A DNA stretch of 64,000 bases from Cupriavidus basilensis. GTDB lineage: Bacteria > Pseudomonadota > Gammaproteobacteria > Burkholderiales > Burkholderiaceae. Every line of letters starts with the position of its first letter. Position 1 is the stretch's first letter. The stretch spans positions 682,001-746,000 of the forward strand of contig NZ_CP062804.1 in NCBI RefSeq assembly GCF_008801925.2, in the 5' to 3' direction. The notes under the pieces were generated by a model. The model saw only the letters and a program-made list of their open reading frames with translations. It searched no databases and was not told the DNA's origin. A program made the translations under genes and the position numbers. Positions 17,076 through 27,106 of this stretch are shown in pieces.

Positions 17076-19010
17076 ATGAGCAGCACGCTTGCCAGCCACG
17101 CCGCAATGCCGGACGCCGATCCGGAGCGCCGCATCCTGATTGCCCGCGCGCACGCGCGCTCCACCGGTTTCGGCCTCGAAGCCACCCATGCGGCGGACTA
17201 TCAATCGCTGGGCACGCGCGCGCTGCACGAACTGGTCGACGCCAACCAGATGCTGTACAAGCACGCGCTGCCGGTCATGGAAACCCTGCACGCGCAGATC
17301 GCCAATACCGAGAGCATGGTGCTGCTGACCGACAGCGGCGGCGTGATCCTGCACAGCCTGGGCGACGGCGATTTTGCCGACCGGGCCAGGCGCGTGGCCT
17401 TGGCCCCGGGCGTCTCGTGGGCGGAGTCGAGCAAGGGCACCAACGCCATCGGCACGGCGCTGGCCGAGGCCCGGCCCGCGGTGGTCCATGCCGACGAGCA
17501 TTTCCTGCGCGCCAACCGCACCCTGACCTGTTCCTGCGCACCGATCTCCGGGCCCTTTGGCCAGGTGCTGGGGGCGCTCGACGTCAGCGGCGATCATCGC
17601 GGCTTCCACAAGCACACCATGGCGCTGGTGCGCATGTCGGCGCAGATGATCGAGAACCATCTGTTCTCCACGCATTTCACCGATGCCGCGCTGGTGCGCT
17701 TTCATGCGCGCCCGGAGTTCGTCGGCACGCTGTTCGAAGGCATGGCGGCGTTCGCGGCCGATGGCACCTTCCTGGCGGCCAACCGCAGCGGGCTGTTCCA
17801 GCTCGGCTTGTCGCCCGACGCGCTGAACCGCGAGAGTTTTGCCGCCTTGTTCGGCATGCCGCTGGGCACCGCGCTCAAAGAGGGCGCCGATGCGTCGGGC
17901 CAGTTGTTGACATTGACCCTGCCAAGCCGTGTGCTCGTGTTCGCGCGGATGTCGCTGCTCGCGCCGCCGCGCCGCGCGCAGGCCGCGCGTGCCCCCAGAT
18001 CGGCTGCCACCTCGGCGCTGGCCGCTCTCGATACCGGGGACGCCCGCATGGCCGCCGTGCTGCAGCGGGTCGACAAGGTGCGCGGACGCGATATTCCCAT
18101 CCTGGTGCTGGGCCGCACCGGTACCGGCAAGGAGTGGCTGGCGCGCGCCATCCATCGCGATTCGCCACGGGGCGCCGCGCCATTCGTGGCCGTGAATTGC
18201 GCGTCGATCCCGGAGTCCCTGATCGAGGCGGAGCTGTTCGGCTACGAGGACGGGGCCTTCACCGGCGCGCGGCGGCGCGGCAGCCCGGGCAAGCTGGTGC
18301 AGGCGCACGGCGGCACCTTGTTCCTTGACGAGATTGGCGACATGCCGCTGGCGCAGCAGGTGCGGCTGATGCGCGTGCTGCAGGAGCGCGCGGTGACCCC
18401 GCTGGGCGGCGCCCACGCGATTCCCGTGGATTTGCGCATCATCTGCGCCACCCACCGCGACCTGCGCGCGATGATCGCGGCAGGCACCTTCCGCGAGGAT
18501 CTGTACTACCGCATCAATGCGCTATCGGTGACGCTGCCGGCGCTGCGCGAGCGCACGGACTTGCCGGTGCTGGTGGAGCGCATCCTGACGCAGCAACTCG
18601 CGCAGGCGGAGCAGGGCGAGCACGGCGATGCGCATCCAACCCGCGTTGCCGCGGACGTGCTGGCGCTTTTTCAGCGCCATCCCTGGCCGGGCAACCTGCG
18701 CCAGATGGTCAACGTGCTGCGCACCGCGGCCATCATGGCCGAAGGCGAAGACGAGATTCGCGTGGAGCATTTGCCGGAGGATTTTGAGCGCGAGCCGGTG
18801 TTCGCGCAGGACAGGGACGCCGCGCCAGCCTTCATGCCCACGACGCCCATGATGCCCGTGATGCCCGCCGGTACCCCCGAGCGCCTGCGCGACCGGGAAG
18901 CCGCCATGATCCACCAGGCGCTGGCGCGCCACGGCGGCAATGTCAGCCTGGCCGCGCGCGAGCTTGGCCTGTCGCGCAATACGATTTACCGGCGGCTAAA
19001 GCGCAGCTGA
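17076..19010 (+). CDS. Sigma-54-dependent activator of the AcoR type
   Basis: 644 residues. An N-terminal GAF sensory region (about 60-230) containing SWAESSKGTNAIGTAL, a motif seen across AcoR-like regulators; a PAS-like stretch (about 225-300); a AAA+ domain with Walker A GRTGTGKE (about 344-351), the sigma-54-contacting GAFTGAR and Walker B GGTLFLDEIGDM; and a C-terminal Fis-type helix-turn-helix (NVSLAARELGLSRNTIYRRL). Such proteins activate -24/-12 promoters in response to small alcohols, acetoin or aldehydes. The neighbouring DUF779, alcohol and aldehyde dehydrogenase genes, plus a canonical sigma-54 promoter before the aldehyde dehydrogenase gene, make that unit its likely target. CAGGAGACC lies upstream of the start. 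Confidence 0.93.
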   Translation: MSSTLASHAAMPDADPERRILIARAHARSTGFGLEATHAADYQSLGTRALHELVDANQMLYKHALPVMETLHAQIANTESMVLLTDSGGVILHSLGDGDFADRARRVALAPGVSWAESSKGTNAIGTALAEARPAVVHADEHFLRANRTLTCSCAPISGPFGQVLGALDVSGDHRGFHKHTMALVRMSAQMIENHLFSTHFTDAALVRFHARPEFVGTLFEGMAAFAADGTFLAANRSGLFQLGLSPDALNRESFAALFGMPLGTALKEGADASGQLLTLTLPSRVLVFARMSLLAPPRRAQAARAPRSAATSALAALDTGDARMAAVLQRVDKVRGRDIPILVLGRTGTGKEWLARAIHRDSPRGAAPFVAVNCASIPESLIEAELFGYEDGAFTGARRRGSPGKLVQAHGGTLFLDEIGDMPLAQQVRLMRVLQERAVTPLGGAHAIPVDLRIICATHRDLRAMIAAGTFREDLYYRINALSVTLPALRERTDLPVLVERILTQQLAQAEQGEHGDAHPTRVAADVLALFQRHPWPGNLRQMVNVLRTAAIMAEGEDEIRVEHLPEDFEREPVFAQDRDAAPAFMPTTPMMPVMPAGTPERLRDREAAMIHQALARHGGNVSLAARELGLSRNTIYRRLKRS

Positions 19011-19060
19011 AGCGCGGCTAATGCGCCGCTAATGCGCCGGTTTCACGTCATGCCGGCGCT

Positions 19061-19453
19061 TCACGGCGCCGGCTCCCGCTCCAGCCGCGCCGCCTCTTCA
19101 TCGCTGAACAATTCGGAGCGCGTCAGGAACCGCAACCCGGTCGGCCCTTCCAGCGAAAACATCCCGCCCGATCCCGGCACCACGTCGATCACCAGCCGCG
19201 TGTGCTGCCAGTACTCGAACTGCGCACGCGTCATGTAGAACTTCGCGCCACCGATCTCGCCGAGGCAGACATCGGCCTCGCCAATGATCAGGTCGCCGTC
19301 CGGGTAGCACATCGGCGCGCTGCCGTCGCAGCAGCCGCCCGACTGGTGGAACATCAACGCACCGTGCTGCGCGCGCAGGCGCTCGATCAGCGCCAGCGCG
19401 GCAGGCGTGGCGACGACGCGCTGCACGGCGTCAGGTGACTGGGGGGCGGGCAT
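19061..19453 (-). CDS. DUF779 domain protein
   Basis: 130 residues matching DUF779 over most of the length. Recognisable pieces are LMFHQSGGCCDGSAPMCY with its Cys-Cys pair and following Cys, GEIGGAKFYMTRAQFEYW and the C-terminal FSLEGPTGLRF. The function of DUF779 is not known, but members usually sit beside alcohol/aldehyde dehydrogenase genes and their sigma-54 regulators, as here. The cysteines could bind metal. It is the third gene of the leftward run aldehyde dehydrogenase, alcohol dehydrogenase, DUF779. Confidence 0.92.
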   Translation of the reverse strand: MPAPQSPDAVQRVVATPAALALIERLRAQHGALMFHQSGGCCDGSAPMCYPDGDLIIGEADVCLGEIGGAKFYMTRAQFEYWQHTRLVIDVVPGSGGMFSLEGPTGLRFLTRSELFSDEEAARLEREPAP

Positions 19454-19510
19454 CGGGCGGATCCTTGCCTTCAGGTGGCAACTTCAGACGACGACTTCGG
19501 CTGGCAAACC

Positions 19511-20539
19511 TCAAGCAGCAAAGTCCATCACGACCCGGCCTTCGATATCGCCGGCGCGCATGCGCGTGAAGATCTCGTTGATCTTCTCCAGCGGCGCGGT
19601 GGACACGGTCGCCTTGACCGCTCCATGCGCGGCGAAGTCGAGCGACTCCTGCAGGTCGCTGCGGGTGCCGACGATGGAGCCGCGGATGGTAATGCCCTTG
19701 AGCACCACGTCGAAGATCGGGGTGGGGAAGTCTCCAGGCGGCAGGCCGTTGAGCGCCACCGTGCCACCGCGCCGGACCATGCCGATCGCCTGGCCGAACG
19801 CCTTGGGCGAAACCGCCGTCACCAGCGCGCCGTGCGCGCCGCCGATTTCCTTCTGCAGGAACGCCACGGGATCGGTGGTGCGCGCATTGACCGTGACCTC
19901 GGCGCCCAGCTTGCGGGCGAGTTCGAGCTTCTTGTCGTCGATATCCACCGCCGCCACGCGCAGCCCCATGGCGCGCGCATATTGCACCGCCACATGGCCA
20001 AGCCCGCCGATGCCGGAGATCACAACCCATTGGCCGGGCCGCGTATCGGTCACCTTCAAGCCCTTGTAGACGGTCACGCCCGCGCAAAGGATTGGCGCAA
20101 TCTCCACGAAGCCCACGCTGTCCGGCAGCAGGCCCACGTAGTTGGGATCGGCTACCACGTACTCGCCATAGCCGCCGTTGACCGAGTAACCGGTGTTCTG
20201 CTGCTTCTCGCACAGGGTTTCCCAACCTTGCAGGCAGTGCTCGCAGTAGCCGCAGGCGCTATACAGCCAGGGCACGCCGACGCGATCGCCTTCCTTCACG
20301 CGGCTCACGCCCGCGCCTACCGCCGAGACATAGCCCACGCCTTCGTGGCCGGGAATAAAGGGCAGGGTCGGCTTGACCGGCCAGTCGCCTTCGGCGGCAT
20401 GGAGGTCGGTGTGGCATACGCCGGAAGCTTCAATCTTGACCTGGATCTGGCCGCGCCCGGGCTGCGGCACGGGCACTTCATCGATCGTGAGCGGGGTGCC
20501 GAACTCCCGCACCACGGCGGCTTTCATCATCGCTGTCAT
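19511..20539 (-). CDS. adhP: Zinc-dependent alcohol dehydrogenase
   Basis: 342 residues. Catalytic zinc ligands C42 (SGVCHTDLH) and H65-E66 (GHEGVG), with the third ligand in [11 protein letters not shown]; structural zinc cysteines C96, C99, C102 and C110; NAD-binding [13 protein letters not shown]. This is the AdhP-type ethanol-active branch, oxidising primary alcohols to aldehydes in the cytoplasm. I chose ATG 20539 because AGGAG lies six bases before it; an upstream ATG at 20563 lacks a site. It lies 112 bases downstream of the aldehyde dehydrogenase gene, and together they would take an alcohol to the acid. Confidence 0.93.
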   Translation of the reverse strand: MTAMMKAAVVREFGTPLTIDEVPVPQPGRGQIQVKIEASGVCHTDLHAAEGDWPVKPTLPFIPGHEGVGYVSAVGAGVSRVKEGDRVGVPWLYSACGYCEHCLQGWETLCEKQQNTGYSVNGGYGEYVVADPNYVGLLPDSVGFVEIAPILCAGVTVYKGLKVTDTRPGQWVVISGIGGLGHVAVQYARAMGLRVAAVDIDDKKLELARKLGAEVTVNARTTDPVAFLQKEIGGAHGALVTAVSPKAFGQAIGMVRRGGTVALNGLPPGDFPTPIFDVVLKGITIRGSIVGTRSDLQESLDFAAHGAVKATVSTAPLEKINEIFTRMRAGDIEGRVVMDFAA

Positions 20540-20651
20540 CTCGACTCCTGATTCTGTTGGCAAGGACGCCCGCGCCGCGCGGCGGTAAGCCGGCGGGGGC
20601 GGGCACCATGCCGATCATGTCATGGGCGCGAGCGCCCATTCTTGCGCTGTA

Positions 20652-22172
20652 TCAAAAGAAGCCGAGCGCGTTCGGGCTGTAGCTCACCAGCAGGTTCTTG
20701 GTCTGCTGGTAGTGGTCCAGCATCATGCGGTGGTTCTCGCGCCCGATGCCGGATTGCTTGTAGCCGCCAAATGCCGCATGCGCCGGGTAGGCGTGATAGC
20801 AGTTGGTCCACACGCGGCCGGCCTGGATGCCGCGGCCCATGCGGTGTGCGCGCGAGCCGTCGCGTGTCCATACGCCGGCGCCCAGCCCGTAGAGCGTGTC
20901 GTTGGCGATTTCCAGTGCTTCTTCCTCATCCTTGAAGGTGGTGACAGAAACCACCGGGCCAAAGATCTCTTCCTGGAAGATGCGCATCTTGTTATGGCCG
21001 GAGAACACCGTGGGCTTGACGTAGTAGCCGCTCGCAAGGTCGCCACCCAGCGCGTTGCGCTCGCCGCCGATCAGGCATTGCGCGCCTTCCTGCTTGCCCA
21101 GGTCGATATACGACAGGATCTTCTCAAGCTGCTCCTGCGAAGCCTGCGCGCCGATCATGGTGGCCTTGTCGAGCGGGTGGCCTTGCTTGATCGCCGCCAC
21201 GCGCTTGAGCGCGCGCTCCATGAAGCGCTCGTAGATCGACTCCTGGATCAGCGCGCGCGACGGGCAGGTGCAGACCTCGCCCTGGTTCAGCGCGAACATG
21301 GCGAAGCCTTCCAGCGCCTTGTCGAAGTAGGCGTCGTCGGCGGACAGCACGTCTTCAAAGAAGATGTTGGGCGACTTGCCACCCAGCTCCAGCGTGACCG
21401 GGATCAGGTTCTGCGAGGCGTACTGCATGATCAGCCGCCCGGTGGTGGTCTCGCCGGTAAAGGCGATCTTGCTGATGCGCGAGCTGGAGGCCAGCGGCTT
21501 GCCTGCCTCGAGCCCGAAGCCGTTGATCACATTGAGCACGCCCGGCGGCAGCAGGTCGCCGATGATTTCCATCAGCACCAGGATCGAGGCCGGCGTCTGC
21601 TCCGCGGGCTTGAGCACCACGCAGTTGCCGGCGGCCAGCGCGGGCGCGAGCTTCCACGTGGCCATCAGGAGCGGGAAATTCCACGGGATGATCTGGCCGA
21701 CCACGCCCAGGGGCTCATGGAAGTGATAGGCCACGGTGTCGTGGTCGATCTCGGAAATGCCGCCTTCCTGCGCGCGGATGCAGCCGGCGAAGTAGCGGAA
21801 ATGGTCCACCGCCAGCGGCAGGTCGGCCGCCGTGGTTTCGCGGATGGGCTTGCCGTTGTCGATGGTCTCGGCCACCGCCAGCGTGACCAGGTTGGCCTCG
21901 ATGCGGTCAGCGATGCGGTTCAGGATGTTGGCGCGCTCGGTGGTGGAGGTGCGGCCCCAGGCGCCCTTGGCGCGGTGCGCGGCGTCCAGCGCGGCGTCCA
22001 CGTCCTTCTGGTTGGAGCGCGGCACGCGCGTGAAGGGCTTGCCGGTAATCGGCGAGATCGCTTCAAAGTACTGGCCATCGGCCGGGGACACCCAGGCGCC
22101 GCCGATATAGTTTTCGTACTGTTCCTTGTAGGGATACGCAACGCCCAGCTGGGCGATTTCCGCCATGTTCAT
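20652..22172 (-). CDS. exaC: NAD-dependent aldehyde dehydrogenase, AcoD/ExaC type
   Basis: 506 residues, the standard length. Motifs include [20 protein letters not shown], the general-base glutamate in LELGGKSPN and the catalytic cysteine in [10 protein letters not shown], plus the [10 protein letters not shown] segment. This branch oxidises acetaldehyde and similar aldehydes and is typically under sigma-54 control by AcoR-like proteins. GGAG precedes ATG 22172. It is the first gene of a leftward run with adhP and DUF779, driven by the -24/-12 promoter at 22237-22251. Confidence 0.94.
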   Translation of the reverse strand: MNMAEIAQLGVAYPYKEQYENYIGGAWVSPADGQYFEAISPITGKPFTRVPRSNQKDVDAALDAAHRAKGAWGRTSTTERANILNRIADRIEANLVTLAVAETIDNGKPIRETTAADLPLAVDHFRYFAGCIRAQEGGISEIDHDTVAYHFHEPLGVVGQIIPWNFPLLMATWKLAPALAAGNCVVLKPAEQTPASILVLMEIIGDLLPPGVLNVINGFGLEAGKPLASSSRISKIAFTGETTTGRLIMQYASQNLIPVTLELGGKSPNIFFEDVLSADDAYFDKALEGFAMFALNQGEVCTCPSRALIQESIYERFMERALKRVAAIKQGHPLDKATMIGAQASQEQLEKILSYIDLGKQEGAQCLIGGERNALGGDLASGYYVKPTVFSGHNKMRIFQEEIFGPVVSVTTFKDEEEALEIANDTLYGLGAGVWTRDGSRAHRMGRGIQAGRVWTNCYHAYPAHAAFGGYKQSGIGRENHRMMLDHYQQTKNLLVSYSPNALGFF

Positions 22173-22236
22173 GTCTGTCTCCGTTCTGTGCTGTGATGTC
22201 TGTCGTGCCACGTTGTTCGCGCACAAGCATCCATCC

Positions 22237-22251
22237 GCAAAAGCTGTGCCT
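22237..22251 (-). promoter_or_regulatory. Sigma-54 (-24/-12) promoter of the aldehyde dehydrogenase unit
   Basis: Read on the minus strand the sequence is AGGCACAGCTTTTGC, matching the TGGCAC-N5-TTGC consensus, with the invariant GG and GC dinucleotides ten bases apart. Transcription should start near 22226, leaving a leader of about 55 bases before the exaC ATG. The AcoR-type activator gene at 17076 supports the call. Confidence 0.85.
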
Positions 22252-22346
22252 GGCGGACACGACGCAGCGAGAACGGCGAAACCACGTAAAACCTGGCAAG
22301 CAGGGGGCTATGCCGGCGGCCGCCAGTGTGCCGCGGTGCGCCAGGG

Positions 22347-22363
22347 TGTACCAATCTGGAACA
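22347..22363. promoter_or_regulatory. Candidate upstream activator site for the sigma-54 promoter
   Basis: TGTACC-AATCT-GGAACA is an inverted repeat with one mismatch, about 100-115 bases upstream of the -24 element, the usual place for an enhancer-binding protein. That it binds the AcoR-like activator is an inference. Confidence 0.35.
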
Positions 22364-22395
22364 GCATGTGGCGCCTTGGCACAGGGGATTGCCGC

Positions 22396-23343
22396 CTAGC
22401 TGCCGCTGGCATGGATCAGGAACTCGCGCAGCGCATCGGCGGGCTTGTCCAGCTTGCGCCCCGGTTGCCACAGCAGCCCCAGTTCCATGTCCGGCACGCC
22501 TTCGGCGATCGGCCGCGCCTCGATCTGCTTGCCTTCCAGCGACCACGGGCGGTACACCATGTCGGACAGCACGGTCACGCCAAAGCCGTGCGCCACCAGC
22601 CCGCGCAGCCCCTCCATCGAACTGGTGCGAAACGCGATCGATGGCGCCAGCCGCTTGCTGCGCCAGTAGCGCAGCGTGGAGCGCTCGCCTTCATCCACCG
22701 TCAGCAGGATGTAGGGATGCGCCGCGATGTCCTTCAGCGTCAGCCTGGGCAGCGCCAGCAGGGGATGCGACGGCGACGCCCATAGCTGGCGCCGCGAGCG
22801 GATCAGCGTGTGGTGGGCAAAGCGTTGCAGCCGTTCGATATTGGACAGCAGCCCGATGCCAAGCTCGATCTCCCCGGCCAGCACGGCGCGCTCGATGCCC
22901 GGACGGTCCATGTCGTGCAGGTCGAAATCGATATCCGGGTAGTTGGTGCGAAACCGCGCCAGCAGGCCCGGCAGCAGGTAGCCCAGCACGGTGTACGACG
23001 CCGCCAGGCGCACCGTGCCGCTCAGGTTGTGCGCCTGGAAGCGCGGCTCGCGCAGGGTGTCCTGCACGGCGTCCAGGATCTGCCGGGCGCGCTGGTGCAG
23101 CCGGTGGCCCTCCGCCGTCAGGGCCACGCCGTGCGGCAGGCGGTCAAACAGGCGCACGCCAAGCTGCTGCTCCAGCATCAGCACGGCATTGGTAATGGCC
23201 GATTGCGACACATGCTCGGCGGTGGCGGCCATGGAGAACTGGCCGGTCTCCGCCGCCGCGGCGAAATAGCGGAACTGCCGCAGGGTGATTTCCTTGGCGA
23301 TGCGCTGCCCGCCGTCTTCCTTCCCGTACCGCGCTTTCGCCAT
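22396..23343 (-). CDS. LysR-family transcriptional regulator
   Basis: 315 residues. N-terminal winged helix-turn-helix (about 18-80) with FRYFAAAAETGQFSMAATAE and LEQQLGVRLFDR, and a type 2 periplasmic-binding-fold effector domain (about 105-300). GGAG lies seven bases before the start. It is divergent from the indolepyruvate ferredoxin oxidoreductase gene, 116 bases apart, the classic LysR arrangement, so that gene is the likely target and an aryl or branched keto acid a possible inducer. It ends 145 bases upstream of the exaC sigma-54 promoter but reads in the same direction. Confidence 0.92.
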   Translation of the reverse strand: MAKARYGKEDGGQRIAKEITLRQFRYFAAAAETGQFSMAATAEHVSQSAITNAVLMLEQQLGVRLFDRLPHGVALTAEGHRLHQRARQILDAVQDTLREPRFQAHNLSGTVRLAASYTVLGYLLPGLLARFRTNYPDIDFDLHDMDRPGIERAVLAGEIELGIGLLSNIERLQRFAHHTLIRSRRQLWASPSHPLLALPRLTLKDIAAHPYILLTVDEGERSTLRYWRSKRLAPSIAFRTSSMEGLRGLVAHGFGVTVLSDMVYRPWSLEGKQIEARPIAEGVPDMELGLLWQPGRKLDKPADALREFLIHASGS

Positions 23344-23459
23344 ATGCCACTCCGCTATGTGTTTTTCGGATACCAGCTCTCTGAATTCATGATTTTACGA
23401 TATCGGCCAGCCTTCCTACACTCAGCGACAGCCCACAAGAGCACCCGGAGACAGCATCG

Positions 23460-26400
23460 ATGAATGCCCCCCTATCCTCAGCCCAGCAAGATGCGCTAGC
23501 GTCGGTTTCCCTTGACGATAGATACACCCTGGAAAAAGGCCGCGTGTATCTCAGCGGCACCCAGGCGCTGGTGCGCCTGCCCATGCTGCAAAAGGCGCGC
23601 GACCTTGCCGCCGGACTGAATACGGCGGGCTTTATCTCCGGCTACCGCGGCTCCCCGCTGGGCGGCGTGGACCAGGCGCTGTGGAAGGCCAAGAAGCACC
23701 TGGCCGCCAGCGACGTGGTGTTCCAGCCCGGCGTAAACGAAGACCTGGCCGCCACCGCCGTGTGGGGCACCCAGCAGGTCAACCTGTTCCCGGACGCGAC
23801 CCGCGACGGCGTGTTCTCGATGTGGTACGGCAAGGGTCCGGGGGTGGACCGCTCCATCGACGTGCTCAAGCATGCCAACTCGGCCGGCTCCGCCAGGCAC
23901 GGCGGCGTGCTGCTGCTGGCCGGCGACGACCACGCCGCCAAGTCGTCCTCGGTGGCGCACCAGTCCGAGCACGTGCTGCTGGCCTCCGGCATTCCGGTGC
24001 TCTATCCGTCCAACGTGCAGGAATACCTCGACTACGGCCTGCATGGCTGGGCCATGAGCCGTTACTCCGGCCTGTGGGTATCGATGAAATGCGTGACCGA
24101 CGTGGTGGAATCCACCGCCTCGGTGGAGGTCGATCCGGATCGCGTGCAGATCGTGCTGCCGGAGGACTTCACCATGCCCGAGGGCGGCCTCAATATCCGC
24201 TGGCCAGATCCGCCGCTGGCGCAGGAAGCCCGCCTGCTCGACCACAAATGGTACGCGGCGCTGGCCTATATCCGTGCCAACAAGCTCAACCGCGTGGTGC
24301 TGGATTCGCCCAACGCGCGCTTCGGCATCATGACCGCCGGCAAGGCCTACCTCGACGTGCGCCAGGCGCTGTCCGACCTGGGCCTGGACGACGATACCTG
24401 CCGCCGCATCGGCATCCGCGTGTTCAAGGTGGGCTGCGTGTGGCCACTGGACGCGCACGACGCGCGCGAGTTCGCCACCGGCCTGGAAGAGATCCTGGTG
24501 GTGGAAGAAAAGCGCCAGATCCTCGAATACGCGCTCAAGGAAGAGCTCTACAACTGGCGCGACGACGTGCGCCCCAAGGTCTACGGCAAGTTCGACGAGC
24601 GCGGCAACCACGGCGGCGAATGGTCGCTGCCGCGCGGCAACTGGCTGCTGCCCGCGCACTACGAGCTATCGCCCGCGCTGATCGCCAAGGCCATCGCCAC
24701 CCGGCTGGAGAAGAGCGACCTGCCCACCGACGTGCGCGAGCGCATCGCCGCGCGCGTGGCGCTGATCGAGGCCAAGGAGCGCGAAGCCGCGCGCCCGCGC
24801 ATCTCGGTGGAGCGCAAGCCCTGGTTCTGCTCGGGCTGCCCGCATAACACCTCCACCCGCGTGCCCGAAGGCTCGCGCGCGCTGGCCGGCATCGGCTGCC
24901 ACTATATGGCGATGTGGATGGACCGCAATACCGACACCTTCAGCCAGATGGGCGGCGAGGGCGTGGCGTGGACCGGGCAGATGCATTTCACCGGCGAGAA
25001 GCATGTATTCGTCAACCTGGGCGACGGCACCTATTTCCACTCGGGACTGCTGGCGGTCCGCGCGTCCATCGCGGCCAAGGCCAATATCACCTACAAGATC
25101 CTGTTCAACGACGCCGTGGCGATGACCGGCGGCCAGCCGGTGGACGGCGTGCTGACGGTGCCGCAGATCGCGCACCAGGTGCTGGCCGAAGGCGCCAGCA
25201 AGATCGTGGTGGTCACCGACGAGCCCGAGAAATACGGCGACGGTGGCATGCTGCCCGCCAGCGTGACCGTGCATCACCGCGACCAGCTCGATGAGATCCA
25301 GGTACAGCTGCGCGATACCGCCGGCGTCACCATCCTGATCTACGACCAGACCTGCGCCACCGAAAAGCGCCGCCGCCGCAAGCGCGGCACCATGGCCGAT
25401 CCCGCCAAGCGCGCGTTTATCAACGACGCGGTCTGCGAAGGCTGCGGCGACTGCTCGGTCAAGTCCAACTGCCTGTCGGTGGAGCCGCTGGAAACGCCGC
25501 TGGGCACCAAGCGCAAGATCAACCAGTCCTCCTGCAACAAGGACTTCTCCTGCGTCAACGGCTTTTGCCCGAGCTTTGTCACGGCTGAGGGCGCACAGGT
25601 GCGCAAGCCGGCCGCGGCGGGCGGCAAGGGCGCGCTCGCCGATTTCAGCGCGCTGCCGCCGCCGGCGCTCCCCACGCTGGAGCGGCCTTACGGCGTGCTG
25701 GTAACAGGCGTTGGCGGCACCGGCGTGGTCACCATCGGCGGCCTGCTCGGCATGGCTGCCCACCTGGAGCAAAAGGGCGTGACCGTGCTCGACATGGCCG
25801 GCCTGGCGCAGAAGGGCGGCGCGGTGATCAGCCATGTGCAGATCGCTCCGACCCCGGCCGCGCTGCACGCCACCCGCATCGCCACCGGCGAGGCACGGCT
25901 GGTGATCGGCTGCGACGCCATCGTCTCCGCCTCGCCCGAGGTCTTGTCCAAGACCCGGATTGACGTAACGGCGGCCGCGATCAACAGCGCCAACACGCCC
26001 ACCGCCGACTTCATCAAGAACCCGAACTGGAAATTCCCGGGTGCCTCGGCCGAGCAGGACCTGCGCGCCAGCGTCGGCGACGCTTGCGCCTTTATCGACG
26101 CCAATGCGTGGGCCGTGACGCTGCTGGCCGATTCGATCTACTCCAACCCGCTGCTGCTGGGCTTTGCCTGGCAAAAGGGCTGGGTCCCGTTGCGGCGCGA
26201 TAGCCTCGTGCGCGCCATCGAGCTGAACGGCGTATCGGTCGAGAAGAACCTGCTGGCCTTCGACTGGGGCCGCTATCTGGCGCATCACGGCGAGGCTGCG
26301 CTCGCGGCGCAATTGCAGACCGCGCCGCGTGCCCAGGTAGTGGCCATGCCGGAAACGCTCGATAGCGTCATCCGCCAGCGCGAAGCCCTGCTCACGGCCT

Positions 26401-27020
26401 ACCAGAACCCGGCGTACGCCGCCCGGTACCGCGCCGCGGTCGAAAGCGTGCGCGCTGCCGAGAAGCGCGTGGGCGCCAACCCTCGCTTGCCGCTCGCCGA
26501 AGCCGTGGCGCGCAACCTGGCCAAGCTGATGGCCTACAAGGACGAGTACGAAGTCGCCCGCCTGTACGCCGACTCGGCCTTCCTGGACAAGCTGCGCGCG
26601 CAGTTCGAAGGCGAACCTGGCCGCGACTACCAGCTCAGCTTCCATCTGGCTCCCCCGCTGCTGGCCAAGCGGGACTCGCATGGCCACCTGGTCAAGCGCC
26701 GCTTTGGCCCGGCCATGCTGACCGCCTTCCGTCTGCTGGCACGCGCCAAGGGCTTGCGCGGCACCGCCTTCGACGTGTTCGGCAAGACCGCCGAGCGGCG
26801 CGCGGAACGCAAGCTGATCGAGGACTACATCGCGATGGCGCAGGAGTTCGGCGCAACGCTGAATGCGGACCGGCTGGATACGGCGGTCGCGCTGGCGAGC
26901 CTGCCCGACGACATCCGCGGCTTCGGGCATGTCAAGGAAGCCAATATGGAGAAGGTGGCGGCGCGGCGGGTGGCGCTGCTGGCGCAGTATCGCGGGGAGG
27001 CGGTGCGGGTCGCGGCCTGA
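23460..27020 (+). CDS. Indolepyruvate ferredoxin oxidoreductase, fused subunits
   Basis: 1186 residues. Converts aryl pyruvates, or other 2-oxo acids, plus CoA to acyl-CoA and CO2 with reduction of ferredoxin. The N-terminal pyrimidine-binding half begins GFISGYRGSPLGGVD; the thiamine diphosphate site is LGDGTYFHSG with the downstream NDAVAMTGGQ; a 4Fe-4S cluster region has CEGCGDC-x4-NC; the C-terminal half is the gamma-type domain GVLVTGVGGTGVVTIGGLLG. In archaea IorA and IorB are separate; this single-chain form is the usual proteobacterial one. No dedicated ferredoxin gene is adjacent. Divergent from a LysR gene. Confidence 0.95.
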   Translation: MNAPLSSAQQDALASVSLDDRYTLEKGRVYLSGTQALVRLPMLQKARDLAAGLNTAGFISGYRGSPLGGVDQALWKAKKHLAASDVVFQPGVNEDLAATAVWGTQQVNLFPDATRDGVFSMWYGKGPGVDRSIDVLKHANSAGSARHGGVLLLAGDDHAAKSSSVAHQSEHVLLASGIPVLYPSNVQEYLDYGLHGWAMSRYSGLWVSMKCVTDVVESTASVEVDPDRVQIVLPEDFTMPEGGLNIRWPDPPLAQEARLLDHKWYAALAYIRANKLNRVVLDSPNARFGIMTAGKAYLDVRQALSDLGLDDDTCRRIGIRVFKVGCVWPLDAHDAREFATGLEEILVVEEKRQILEYALKEELYNWRDDVRPKVYGKFDERGNHGGEWSLPRGNWLLPAHYELSPALIAKAIATRLEKSDLPTDVRERIAARVALIEAKEREAARPRISVERKPWFCSGCPHNTSTRVPEGSRALAGIGCHYMAMWMDRNTDTFSQMGGEGVAWTGQMHFTGEKHVFVNLGDGTYFHSGLLAVRASIAAKANITYKILFNDAVAMTGGQPVDGVLTVPQIAHQVLAEGASKIVVVTDEPEKYGDGGMLPASVTVHHRDQLDEIQVQLRDTAGVTILIYDQTCATEKRRRRKRGTMADPAKRAFINDAVCEGCGDCSVKSNCLSVEPLETPLGTKRKINQSSCNKDFSCVNGFCPSFVTAEGAQVRKPAAAGGKGALADFSALPPPALPTLERPYGVLVTGVGGTGVVTIGGLLGMAAHLEQKGVTVLDMAGLAQKGGAVISHVQIAPTPAALHATRIATGEARLVIGCDAIVSASPEVLSKTRIDVTAAAINSANTPTADFIKNPNWKFPGASAEQDLRASVGDACAFIDANAWAVTLLADSIYSNPLLLGFAWQKGWVPLRRDSLVRAIELNGVSVEKNLLAFDWGRYLAHHGEAALAAQLQTAPRAQVVAMPETLDSVIRQREALLTAYQNPAYAARYRAAVESVRAAEKRVGANPRLPLAEAVARNLAKLMAYKDEYEVARLYADSAFLDKLRAQFEGEPGRDYQLSFHLAPPLLAKRDSHGHLVKRRFGPAMLTAFRLLARAKGLRGTAFDVFGKTAERRAERKLIEDYIAMAQEFGATLNADRLDTAVALASLPDDIRGFGHVKEANMEKVAARRVALLAQYRGEAVRVAA

Positions 27021-27106
27021 GTGGTCGCGGGCGCAATGGCTGGCGGGGCGGGGATCGGGAGGGCGGGCGCTAGCCGTTGCGCGAGCGCCCCATCACGCTC
27101 TGCGCT

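Noticed and set aside
16452..18455. Long minus-strand frame extending the VOC gene to 667 codons
   Set aside because: Only the last 135 codons match the VOC family; the rest is antisense to the sigma-54 activator gene.
24666..26930. 754-codon minus-strand frame
   Set aside because: Antisense shadow of the indolepyruvate oxidoreductase gene, caused by GC-rich third positions.
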